Source of the DNA: Chloroflexota bacterium | Lineage (GTDB): Bacteria > Chloroflexota > Limnocylindria > QHBO01 | DNA length: 6,812 nt | Direction: 5' to 3' | NCBI GenBank assembly: GCA_019348395.1 | Contig: JAHWJN010000071.1 | Location: 1-6,812 of the forward strand | Part shown: in pieces, positions 1-5,796 of the stretch | Position numbering within the stretch: the stretch's first letter is position 1 | Layout of the letters: each line of letters opens with the position of its first letter | The notes under the pieces: generated by a model | Seen by the model: the letters and a program-made list of their open reading frames with translations, nothing else | Told to the model about the DNA's origin: nothing | Database searches by the model: none | Made by a program: the position numbers and the translations under genes

Positions 1-526
1 GGAGCTGCAGCCACCCGAGGCCTGGTCGCCCGTGCGCCGCGTGGCGAAGCCAGCGCGTGAACAGGGTGAAGCCAAGCGTCACGAACACCCAGGCGTAGAA
101 GTTGCCAGCCGGCACGCCGAACCAGCCCTGGTCCGGCCCGATGTCGCGCCAGGTCCAGAGGCCCATCCGTATGGCGACCGCGTCGAAGGCGAGGTCGAGC
201 ATGATGGCCAGCACGCTGTCCACCACCGGGGCGTACCGGCCACGAACGCCGAGCGCGTCGGTGATGCGCATGGCCCCCGCGATGATGAGCGCCCATGTGA
301 GGCCGATCACGATCGGCGCCCGATCGATGGCCAGGACGAACTCGGTCGAGTATTCGTAGGTCTCGAAGATGACCTGGGTCGCCTGCTCGAGGAGGAGCCC
401 GAAGATCGCGGCGCTGACCAGCTCGAGGAACGGCAGCCGGCCGCGGCGCAGGGCACGCCACGCGGCGAGCATGAAGAACACGGTCGCGCCGATCTCCATG
501 GTCAGGTAGGCCGGGGTCACGTCCAT
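1..526 (-). CDS. CruF/DUF422-like carotenoid-biosynthesis family membrane protein (N-terminal 175 residues, cut by window edge)
   Basis: An open frame runs from an ATG at 526 to the left edge with no stop, so only the N-terminal 175 residues are present. It is strongly hydrophobic, with about five likely membrane helices (roughly residues 5-22, 32-54, 70-88, 100-120, 142-161). The best family clue is at residues 111-146: acidic residues D111 and D115, then GLWTW (122-126) and FGVPAGNFYAW (136-146). This resembles the GxW...YYGVPxxNFxGW signature of the Caroten_synth/DUF422 family, which includes the carotenoid 1,2-hydratase CruF. CruF adds water to the end of acyclic carotenoids in the membrane. 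The gene starts 26 bases after the transporter stop and is probably co-transcribed with it. No clear ribosome binding site precedes the ATG; Met10 is an alternative start. No other carotenoid gene is in view, so the enzymatic role is uncertain, while the family resemblance is moderately good. Confidence 0.62.
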   Translation of the reverse strand, partial: MDVTPAYLTMEIGATVFFMLAAWRALRRGRLPFLELVSAAIFGLLLEQATQVIFETYEYSTEFVLAIDRAPIVIGLTWALIIAGAMRITDALGVRGRYAPVVDSVLAIMLDLAFDAVAIRMGLWTWRDIGPDQGWFGVPAGNFYAWVFVTLGFTLFTRWLRHAAHGRPGLGWLQL

Positions 527-552
527 CGGTACGCGGTGGGCGGTCGCTTCGA

Positions 553-1734
553 TCAGCGACGCGCGGCCCGGAAGGCGAGCATGGGGACCACGGCGAGGAG
601 CGTGGCCACCACGCCGCTGCCCATGGCCGCGACGAGATCGACCCGCTCCCACAGCTGTGCCGCGGTGGTCGCGCCGATGACGATCCCGACGTTCGAGACC
701 GCGCTCACGATGCCGAAGATCCGGCCCCGGGCCCTCGTGCCGGAGACATCGGCGAGCATCGCGTACCAGGAGGCGTTGAAGGCGGTGAGGCCGGCGCCGG
801 CGAGCACCGCCACGCCGAAGACCGCCCAGATCGGCAGACCCATCACGAGCGCGAGCCCGAAGGCTGCGACCGGCACGATGCCGCCGATCGCCACCGCGCG
901 GCGGCTCGTCCGGTCGGCCAGGTGCGCGATGGGCGGCCCCAGGAGGATGCTGCCGGCGCCGAAGAAGCTGAACGTCAGCCCGACGTCGACGGTGGTCCAG
1001 CCCAGCCGCTCGGTCGCCAGCGGGGCGTAGGTCGTGATGAAGGCGCCATAGCCGGCGAGCATCGCCAGATTCGCGAAGAGCAGGGCGATCACACCCCCGC
1101 GGTCCACCGGCTCCTCGACCGCCGGCGCGTCCGCCGACTCCGCGGTGAAGCTCTGCGGGCGGCCATGCGGCAGCGCCAGGCTGGCGACGAAGGCGATGGC
1201 GCTCGTCACCGCAACGACGACGAACGGCGCGCGCAACCCTCCGACCGCCGCGATGAAGCCGCCGAAGGCGGGACCGGCCACCGACCCCGCCGAGGCGGCC
1301 GCCGACAGGATCCCGTTCGCGAACGCTCGCCGGTCGGGGGCCGTGATCTCGGCCAGGTAGATGCGCTGTGACACGATGAGCGCTCCGCCGCCGAATCCGG
1401 ACAGCGTCCGCCAGGCAAGGAGCCAGGTGGCGCTCGCCGCGGTTGCGATCAGGGCGTTGCCGCCGGCATAGAGCGCCAGGCCGCCGCCGATGAATCGGCG
1501 CGCGCCGAGCCGGTCGCTGAGGACACCGACCCCGAGCTGGCCGAGCCCGTTGGTGACCGCAAAGGCGCTCGTCAGCAATCCCAGGACGAACGGCGTGGCG
1601 CCGAGCTCGGTGGCGAACAGGGGCAGAAGGGGCAGCATCACGGCGATGCCGACCTGCGCGATGAAGGCGATGAAGGCCAGCAGAGCGAGCGCCGGATGGA
1701 CGGCGAGCAGGCCGGCTCGGGCCCGGGTGATCAT
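553..1734 (-). CDS. Major facilitator superfamily transporter, probable drug:H+ antiporter type
   Basis: A 393-residue protein with about twelve membrane helices in two halves, the usual MFS length. Visible signatures are motif A in the loop between helices 2 and 3 (GVLSDRLGARR, 70-80), its degenerate second-half copy (HLADRTSRR, 271-279), the helix-4 motif with R109 (WRTLSGFGGG, 108-117), and a helix-5 motif C-like segment ending GPAFGG (154-159). Motif C is typical of proton-coupled drug exporters, so export of a small hydrophobic compound is the likeliest role; the substrate cannot be told. A charged cytoplasmic loop (about 190-213) separates the halves. The start at 1734 is chosen because MITRARAG leads straight into the first helix. 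The frame stays open upstream to 1848 (another ATG at 1770), but those starts would add non-conserved residues and run toward or into the divergent amidohydrolase gene. It is the first gene of the minus-strand pair. Confidence 0.88.
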   Translation of the reverse strand: MITRARAGLLAVHPALALLAFIAFIAQVGIAVMLPLLPLFATELGATPFVLGLLTSAFAVTNGLGQLGVGVLSDRLGARRFIGGGLALYAGGNALIATAASATWLLAWRTLSGFGGGALIVSQRIYLAEITAPDRRAFANGILSAAASAGSVAGPAFGGFIAAVGGLRAPFVVVAVTSAIAFVASLALPHGRPQSFTAESADAPAVEEPVDRGGVIALLFANLAMLAGYGAFITTYAPLATERLGWTTVDVGLTFSFFGAGSILLGPPIAHLADRTSRRAVAIGGIVPVAAFGLALVMGLPIWAVFGVAVLAGAGLTAFNASWYAMLADVSGTRARGRIFGIVSAVSNVGIVIGATTAAQLWERVDLVAAMGSGVVATLLAVVPMLAFRAARR

Positions 1735-1777
1735 GCGCCGCCCAGTCTGCCATGCAGCCCGCACCGCCATCGGTCGG

Positions 1778-1783
1778 TAGAAT
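1778..1783 (+). promoter_or_regulatory. -10-like box (TAGAAT) for a likely leaderless amidohydrolase transcript
   Basis: TAGAAT fits the TANNNT -10 consensus and lies seven bases before the ATG at 1791, so transcription would start at or next to the start codon. No ribosome binding site lies before that ATG, as expected for leaderless translation. No convincing -35 box is seen. The box sits in the 56-base gap (1735-1790) between divergent start codons. On the other strand only a weak CAGACT, nine bases before the transporter ATG, can be suggested. Confidence 0.5.
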
Positions 1784-1790
1784 CTGCCGC

Positions 1791-3011
1791 ATGACCAGCC
1801 AGGCGCCCCTCCGGACCGGCGACGCCCTGCTCGCCGAGGCTCGAGCACTTCTTCCGAGCGTGGTCGCGCTCCGTCGCGAGCTGCACCGGCACCCCGAGAT
1901 CGGCCTCGGGCTGTCGGAGACGCAGCGCCGGGTGCTGCACGCGCTCGACGGCCTGCCGCTCGACGTTCGGACCGGCCGCTCGATCGGCTCGGTGACCGCC
2001 ACCCTAGACGGCGGTCAGCCCGGCCCGACGGTCCTGCTCCGTGCCGACATGGACGGGCTGCCGCTTCGAGAGGAATCCGGCCTCGAGTTCGCCTCCGAGA
2101 CCGATGACGCCATGCACGCCTGCGGGCACGACACCCATGTGGCCATGCTCGTCGGCGCCGCCCGGCTGCTCGCCGCCCGTCGCGCCGAGCTCACCGGCCG
2201 GGTCGTGTTCATGTTCCAGCCGGGCGAAGAGGGCTATCACGGCGCGCGGGTCATGATCGAGGAGGGACTGCTCGACCTCGAAGCGCCCCCGGCGGTCGCG
2301 TTCGCGCTCCACATCAGCAACCGGCACCGGTCCGGTTCGGTCAACCTGCGCCGCGGCCCGCTGCTCGCCGCCGGGGACACGATCCGGATCACGGTCCGGG
2401 GGCGCGGTGGCCACGCCTCGGCACCTCATCACGCCGTGGACCCCATCGCCGTCGCTGCGCAGATCGCCATCGCCCTCCAGACCATGGTCACCCGCCGAAT
2501 CGACATCTTCGACCCGGCGGTGCTGACGATCGCGAACATCACCGCCGGGACCACGACGAACATCATTCCCGAGACGGCGTTCATGCAGGGCACCATGCGC
2601 ACCCTCAGCGAGGAGACGCGCGTCGCCATGCGGGACAACGTTCGGCGCGTGGTCGAGGGAATCGCCGCCGCGCACGGGGCGACCGCCGAGCTCGAGATCG
2701 AGCCGGGATACCCGGTGACCGTCAACGACGACTCGGTCGCCGGTCGCGTGCTCGACCTCGCTCGAGAGCTCATCGGTTCGGACGACGTGGAGGACATTCC
2801 CGCGCCGATCATGGGGGCGGAGGACTTCAGCTACGTCCTGCAGCGCGTCCCGGGCGCCATGGCCTTCCTCGGCGCCTGTCCGCCGGAGCTCGAGCCCGCC
2901 GATGCTCCGCAGAACCACTCGAACCGCGTCGTGCACCACGAGCCTGCCATGGCGGTCGGCGTTGCCCTCCACGCCGCCGTGGCGCTGCGCGCCGACGAAT
3001 GGAGCCGCTGA
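1791..3011 (+). CDS. M20-family metal-dependent amidohydrolase (N-acyl amino acid / hippurate hydrolase type)
   Basis: A 406-residue protein, standard for M20D amidohydrolases, which cleave amide bonds of N-acyl amino acids such as hippurate or auxin conjugates in the cytoplasm. The expected motifs occur in order: ELHRHPE (30-36), RADMDGLP (84-91), HACGHDTH (109-116), the FQPGEEG segment (142-148), ALHI (172-175), the lid-domain GRGGHASAPH (204-213), MGAEDFS (341-347) and NHS (375-377). By family precedent the metal ligands are C111, H113, E147, H174 and H376, with E146 as general base; all are present, so the enzyme should be active. The start at 1791 is preferred over the in-frame ATG at 1752 because the -10-like TAGAAT lies just before it and ELHRHPE then falls near residue 30 as usual. 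It ends two bases before the aldehyde dehydrogenase start, indicating an operon. The substrate is not deducible. Confidence 0.9.
   Translation: MTSQAPLRTGDALLAEARALLPSVVALRRELHRHPEIGLGLSETQRRVLHALDGLPLDVRTGRSIGSVTATLDGGQPGPTVLLRADMDGLPLREESGLEFASETDDAMHACGHDTHVAMLVGAARLLAARRAELTGRVVFMFQPGEEGYHGARVMIEEGLLDLEAPPAVAFALHISNRHRSGSVNLRRGPLLAAGDTIRITVRGRGGHASAPHHAVDPIAVAAQIAIALQTMVTRRIDIFDPAVLTIANITAGTTTNIIPETAFMQGTMRTLSEETRVAMRDNVRRVVEGIAAAHGATAELEIEPGYPVTVNDDSVAGRVLDLARELIGSDDVEDIPAPIMGAEDFSYVLQRVPGAMAFLGACPPELEPADAPQNHSNRVVHHEPAMAVGVALHAAVALRADEWSR
3001..3004 (+). promoter_or_regulatory. Shine-Dalgarno GGAG selecting the aldehyde dehydrogenase start at 3014
   Basis: GGAG lies nine bases before the ATG at 3014, inside the last codons of the amidohydrolase gene. 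The earlier in-frame ATG at 2999 has no comparable site before it and would overlap the upstream gene by 13 bases. The spacing therefore favours 3014. Confidence 0.5.
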
Positions 3012-3013
3012 CC

Positions 3014-4453
3014 ATGCAGGTCGACGCGTCCCGCGTCCCGATCTACCTGGCCGGGGACTTCGTGGAGGCCGGCGCGCCGCTCGAGGTCCGCAACCCGGCC
3101 GACGGCTCGCTGATCGCGACGACCTTCCAGGCCGGCGTCGATGAGCTGGAGCGCGCAACGGCGGCCGCGGTCGAGGCCTTCGGGCACACGCGACGGATGG
3201 CCATCTACGAACGGCGCGACGCGCTGGCGCACGTGGCCGCCTGCATCGAGCGCGACGCCGAGGAGCTGGCCGGCCTGCTCAGTCGCGAGTCGGGCAAGCC
3301 GGTCAGGGACGCGAGGGGCGAGGTCGCGCGCGGCGCACTCACCTTTCGCACCGCTGCCGAGGAGGCGTTGCGCATCAACGGCGAGTGGCTGCCGCTCGAC
3401 TGGGCCGCCGCGAACCGGGGCCGGCACGGCATCGTGCGCCGCTATCCGATCGGGCCGGTGGCCGGGATCAGCCCGTTCAACTTCCCGCTCAATCTCGCCG
3501 CGCACAAGGTGGCGCCGGCCATCGCGGCCGGATGCAGCATCGTGCTCAAGCCGCCGTCGAAGGATCCGCTGTCCATGCTGCGCATCGCCGAATACCTCGC
3601 CGAGACCGATCTGCCGAAGGGCGCGGTGAGCATCCTGCCGATGGATCGGCCCACCGGCGACCGCATGGTCTCCGACGATCGCTTCAAGCTCCTCAGCTTC
3701 ACCGGCAGCCCCTCGGTGGGGTGGAAGATGAAGGCGGAGGCCGGCAAGAAGAAGGTCGTACTCGAGCTCGGCGGCAACGCCGGAGCGATCGTCGACGAGA
3801 CCGCCGACCTCGATTGGGCGGTCGATCGGCTCGTATACGGCGCCTTCGCCTACGCGGGGCAGGTCTGCATCAGCGTCCAGCGCATCTACGTCGTGCGCGA
3901 GGTGTACGACGATTTCGAGCGTCGCTTCGTCGAGCGCGAGCAGCGGGTGAAGGTGGGGGATCCGTCGAGCGAGGAGACCGACCTCGGGCCGATGGTCGAC
4001 GAGAAGGCGGTGGAGCGTACCCACGGCTGGGTGACCGACGCGCTGCGAGACGGGGCGCGGGCCCTCGTCCGTGGAGAGCCCGACGGGCGCTGGTACTCGC
4101 CCACGGTGCTGGTGGACGTGCCGCGCGACGCCATGATCTGCTCAGAGGAGGCCTTCGCGCCGGTCGTCAACCTCTTCGCGGTCGACTCGTTCAGCGATGC
4201 CCTGCGGGAGATCAACGACAGCCGCTTCGGCCTCCAGTGCGGCGTGTTCACCAGCTCGCTCGACCACGCGCTGCTCGCCCATGATGAGCTCGAGGTCGGC
4301 GGGGTGATCATCAACGAGATTCCGACCTGGCGCACCGACGCGATGCCCTACGGGGGCGTGAAGGACTCGGGCCTCGGCCGCGAGGGACTGCGCTGGTCGA
4401 TCGAGGACATGACCGAGCCACGCCTGCTCGTATTCGCGGGTCCGCCGAGGTGA
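3014..4453 (+). CDS. NAD(P)-dependent aldehyde dehydrogenase, lactaldehyde/GapN-like subgroup
   Basis: A 479-residue soluble enzyme of normal family length that oxidises an aldehyde to its carboxylic acid with NAD(P)+. The fold can be followed throughout: GISPFNFPLN (151-160) with oxyanion-hole N156, the cofactor lysine K179 in VLKPPSK, FTGSPSVG (229-236), catalytic base E251 in ELGGN (251-255), nucleophile C285 in GQVCIS (282-287), SEEAFAPV (377-384) and the C-terminal RTDAMPYGGVKDSGLGREG (440-458). The TDAMPYGGVKDSG ending resembles enzymes annotated as lactaldehyde, phosphonoacetaldehyde or non-phosphorylating glyceraldehyde-3-phosphate dehydrogenases. The usual FGP of the EExFGP motif is FAP here, probably a subgroup feature rather than damage. 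A start at 2999 would add five residues; 3014 has the better ribosome binding site. The two-base gap to the amidohydrolase suggests one catabolic operon. The exact aldehyde is unknown. Confidence 0.92.
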   Translation: MQVDASRVPIYLAGDFVEAGAPLEVRNPADGSLIATTFQAGVDELERATAAAVEAFGHTRRMAIYERRDALAHVAACIERDAEELAGLLSRESGKPVRDARGEVARGALTFRTAAEEALRINGEWLPLDWAAANRGRHGIVRRYPIGPVAGISPFNFPLNLAAHKVAPAIAAGCSIVLKPPSKDPLSMLRIAEYLAETDLPKGAVSILPMDRPTGDRMVSDDRFKLLSFTGSPSVGWKMKAEAGKKKVVLELGGNAGAIVDETADLDWAVDRLVYGAFAYAGQVCISVQRIYVVREVYDDFERRFVEREQRVKVGDPSSEETDLGPMVDEKAVERTHGWVTDALRDGARALVRGEPDGRWYSPTVLVDVPRDAMICSEEAFAPVVNLFAVDSFSDALREINDSRFGLQCGVFTSSLDHALLAHDELEVGGVIINEIPTWRTDAMPYGGVKDSGLGREGLRWSIEDMTEPRLLVFAGPPR

Positions 4454-4476
4454 GCGAGGCGGCGCGTGCGGCGGCG

Positions 4477-4482
4477 TAGCTT
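4477..4482 (+). promoter_or_regulatory. Candidate -10 box (TAGCTT) upstream of the inverted-repeat element
   Basis: TAGCTT fits TANNNT. It lies seven bases before the ATG at 4490, the same spacing as the TAGAAT box before the amidohydrolase gene. Transcription would begin at about 4489-4490, exactly the outer end of the left repeat arm. No -35 box is evident. If real, it would be the promoter of the Rieske operon, giving a leader of about 164 bases. Confidence 0.35.
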
Positions 4483-4488
4483 GCGACC

Positions 4489-4624
4489 CATGCAACTAAC
4501 GGCGACACGGAGGCGATTCTCAGGCACGCTGGCGTCCGGCGGTACCCAGATTGACCGAGATACACGAATTTTCCGGAGGTCGACAACGCTCCCGGCCGTC
4601 CTGATCTTCTCCGTTAGTTGCATG
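4489..4624. repeat. 136-bp element bounded by a perfect 14-bp inverted repeat (MITE-like, or closing helix of a structured leader)
   Basis: CATGCAACTAACGG at 4489-4502 is the exact reverse complement of CCGTTAGTTGCATG at 4611-4624, enclosing 108 bases. Allowing three mismatches the arms extend outward to 21 bases (4482-4502 and 4611-4631). The interior, with tracts such as ATACACGAATTTTC (4560-4573), is clearly lower in GC than the neighbouring genes. The element fills most of the 200-base gap between the aldehyde dehydrogenase stop and the Rieske start. Small size, terminal inverted repeats, no coding content and an intergenic site fit a miniature inverted-repeat element, but no convincing target-site duplication is seen at either end. 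The repeat is certain; its nature is inferred. Confidence 0.7.
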
Positions 4625-4653
4625 CGCGGCACGCGCCAGGGGCACCTCCCGTG
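4490..4653 (+). promoter_or_regulatory. Possible structured 5' leader of the Rieske operon
   Basis: If transcription starts at the TAGCTT box, the RNA would begin with the left repeat arm, pair it with the right arm about 30 bases before the Rieske ATG, and enclose two local hairpins: CGCTGG/CCGGCG with a three-base loop (4527-4541, one G-U pair) and CCGGAG/CTCcCGG with a single bulge and ten-base loop (4573-4595). A long closing helix around smaller stems is a layout seen in riboswitches, but no known riboswitch class is recognised. A 54-codon frame (4490-4654) also spans this stretch, ending TGATG on the Rieske start. Its codon use (CTA, AGG, CGA, TCA, ACA, ATT, AGT) is unlike the neighbouring genes, so it is probably not a protein gene. 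Hairpins arise easily in GC-rich DNA, so confidence is low. Confidence 0.22.
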
Positions 4654-5004
4654 ATGGGCGCCGTCCGCTTCGCGCGCGTGCTGCGCGCCGACGAGCTGCG
4701 CGACGGCGAGCTCATGCCCGTCGAGATCGACGGTACGCCGGTGGTGCTCGTGCGGCACGACGGCGAGTTCTTCGCCGTGCAGAACAACTGCAGCCACCGC
4801 GACTTCCCGCTCTCCGAGGCCGGGTTCGACCCGCGGGACGGGGTGCTGGTCTGCGCCTGGCACGGCGGCTGTTTCGATGTCCGCAGCGGCGAGGCGGTCG
4901 TGCGCCCCGCGGTCGACCCGGTCGAGACCTTTCCGGTGCGCGTCACCGATGGCTGGGTGGAGATCGGGCTGACCGGCTCGCTGGCGGCCGTCGGCGCCGC
5001 GTAA
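4654..5004 (+). CDS. Small Rieske [2Fe-2S] ferredoxin-like protein
   Basis: A 116-residue single-domain Rieske protein. The two cluster-binding loops are intact: CSH (C46, H48) and CAWH (C67, H70), nineteen residues of sequence lying between H48 and C67 minus one. This two-Cys, two-His arrangement holds a [2Fe-2S] cluster. There is no signal peptide, Tat motif or membrane anchor, and the disulfide cysteine pair of cytochrome bc1/b6f Rieske proteins is absent (the only extra cysteine is C73). It therefore resembles soluble electron-carrier ferredoxins of the biphenyl dioxygenase or NirD type. The ATG at 4654 is chosen because FARVLRADEL then begins the domain normally; a weak AGGGG lies 11 bases before it. 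The gene starts 30 bases after the inverted-repeat element and is followed eight bases later by a membrane-protein gene, a possible electron partner. The dedicated oxygenase or reductase is not in view. Confidence 0.88.
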   Translation: MGAVRFARVLRADELRDGELMPVEIDGTPVVLVRHDGEFFAVQNNCSHRDFPLSEAGFDPRDGVLVCAWHGGCFDVRSGEAVVRPAVDPVETFPVRVTDGWVEIGLTGSLAAVGAA

Positions 5005-5012
5005 GGGACCGA

Positions 5013-5792
5013 ATGTCGATCGACGCCCTGCTCTTCGTCAATTGGATCTTCTGGGCTGCGCTGTCGGCCGGGACGCTGCTCGTCGTCGGCATCACCGAGG
5101 CCGTCGGCGGGACGACGCGCGGATATCGGCTCTTCATGGCCTGGCTGCTCGTGGTCTTCGCCGCCATCCTCGTGCTGAGCGACCTGGCGCTGCCGCTCGG
5201 CCCCGAGGCTGCCGCCACGACCGACGTTCGACGGCCGCTGAGCTTCGCCTTCGCCGCCGGCAGCCTGGCCTATCTCATCGCATCGATCGCGCGATGGCCG
5301 CGGGCGTGGCTCGCCATCGGCTCCGGTCTCGTGGGCCTGCTGGCGCTGGTGGTGCTCGCCGTGGCCGGCGGCAGCCGCAGCGCACCACTGTTCGCCTCCC
5401 AGCTCGTCCTGGCCGCGCTGGCCCTCGGCGCGGTGAACGCCGGGATGCTGCTCGGCCACTGGTACCTGGTGACGCCGAAGCTGTCACCCGCTCCGCTGCG
5501 CCGGATGATGTGGCTGCTCGTCGGCGCGTTGGTCCTGCAGGGGCTCGCCTTCGCGGTTGCGCTGATCACGGTCGGCACCGAGCCGCTGGTCGGCGGCCTC
5601 GGCTGGCTGGCCTGGCTGCGCCTCGGCGTCGGCATCCTGCTCCCGATGGTGGCGACCGTGCTCGCCATCCTCGCCTCGACGGCGCCGTCCCTGCAGGCCT
5701 CGACCGGCCTGCTCTACATCGGCCTGGCACTCGTCATGGCCGGTTCGATCGCCGGTGCCAGCATCACCTACCTCACCGGCGTCCCGGTCTAG
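5013..5792 (+). CDS. Eight-helix integral membrane protein of unknown function, next to the Rieske gene
   Basis: A 259-residue, very hydrophobic protein with about eight membrane helices (near residues 5-29, 40-62, 76-93, 98-118, 125-149, 163-186, 198-221 and 230-255) and short loops. I do not recognise a named family. Its most distinctive segment is GHWYLVTPKLS (148-158), just after helix 5. H149 is the only histidine in the whole protein, so ligation of a b-type heme by paired histidines within this chain is not possible. The end, a helix followed by YLTGVPV, has no further domain. It begins eight bases after the Rieske stop, with AAGGGA overlapping that stop as a possible ribosome binding site, and ends four bases before the MoaD-MoaE gene. 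The position suggests a membrane partner for the Rieske protein, or a transport or quinone-interacting subunit; this is inference only. Confidence 0.8.
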   Translation: MSIDALLFVNWIFWAALSAGTLLVVGITEAVGGTTRGYRLFMAWLLVVFAAILVLSDLALPLGPEAAATTDVRRPLSFAFAAGSLAYLIASIARWPRAWLAIGSGLVGLLALVVLAVAGGSRSAPLFASQLVLAALALGAVNAGMLLGHWYLVTPKLSPAPLRRMMWLLVGALVLQGLAFAVALITVGTEPLVGGLGWLAWLRLGVGILLPMVATVLAILASTAPSLQASTGLLYIGLALVMAGSIAGASITYLTGVPV

Positions 5793-5796
5793 TCGC

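Noticed and set aside
32..1030. Long plus-strand open frame opposite the transporter and CruF-like genes
   Set aside because: Its translation is rich in Arg, Ala, Pro, His and Glu with no domain, typical of antisense frames in GC-rich genes; the minus strand carries recognisable membrane proteins.
2004..4024. Long minus-strand open frames opposite the amidohydrolase and aldehyde dehydrogenase
   Set aside because: They are low-complexity Arg/Gly/Asp/His-rich translations without motifs, lying over two genes whose catalytic residues are all intact.
3385..4284. Plus-strand frame inside the aldehyde dehydrogenase in another phase
   Set aside because: Arg-rich shadow of the dehydrogenase reading frame; no start signal or recognisable domain.
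4454..4488. Possible transcription terminator after the aldehyde dehydrogenase
   Set aside because: No stable stem followed by a T-run is visible; the stretch is only GC-rich.
4575..4580. GGAGGT, a strong Shine-Dalgarno-like sequence inside the element
   Set aside because: No ATG, GTG or TTG lies at a usable distance downstream; it is better explained as part of the CCGGAG hairpin or chance.
4483..4630. Target-site duplication flanking the inverted-repeat element
   Set aside because: The flanks (GCGACC on the left, CGCGGC on the right) do not form a matching direct repeat.
4348..4863. Minus-strand open frame running through the inverted-repeat element
   Set aside because: It crosses the ends of two well-supported genes and shows no recognisable domain; it is open mainly because of GC bias.
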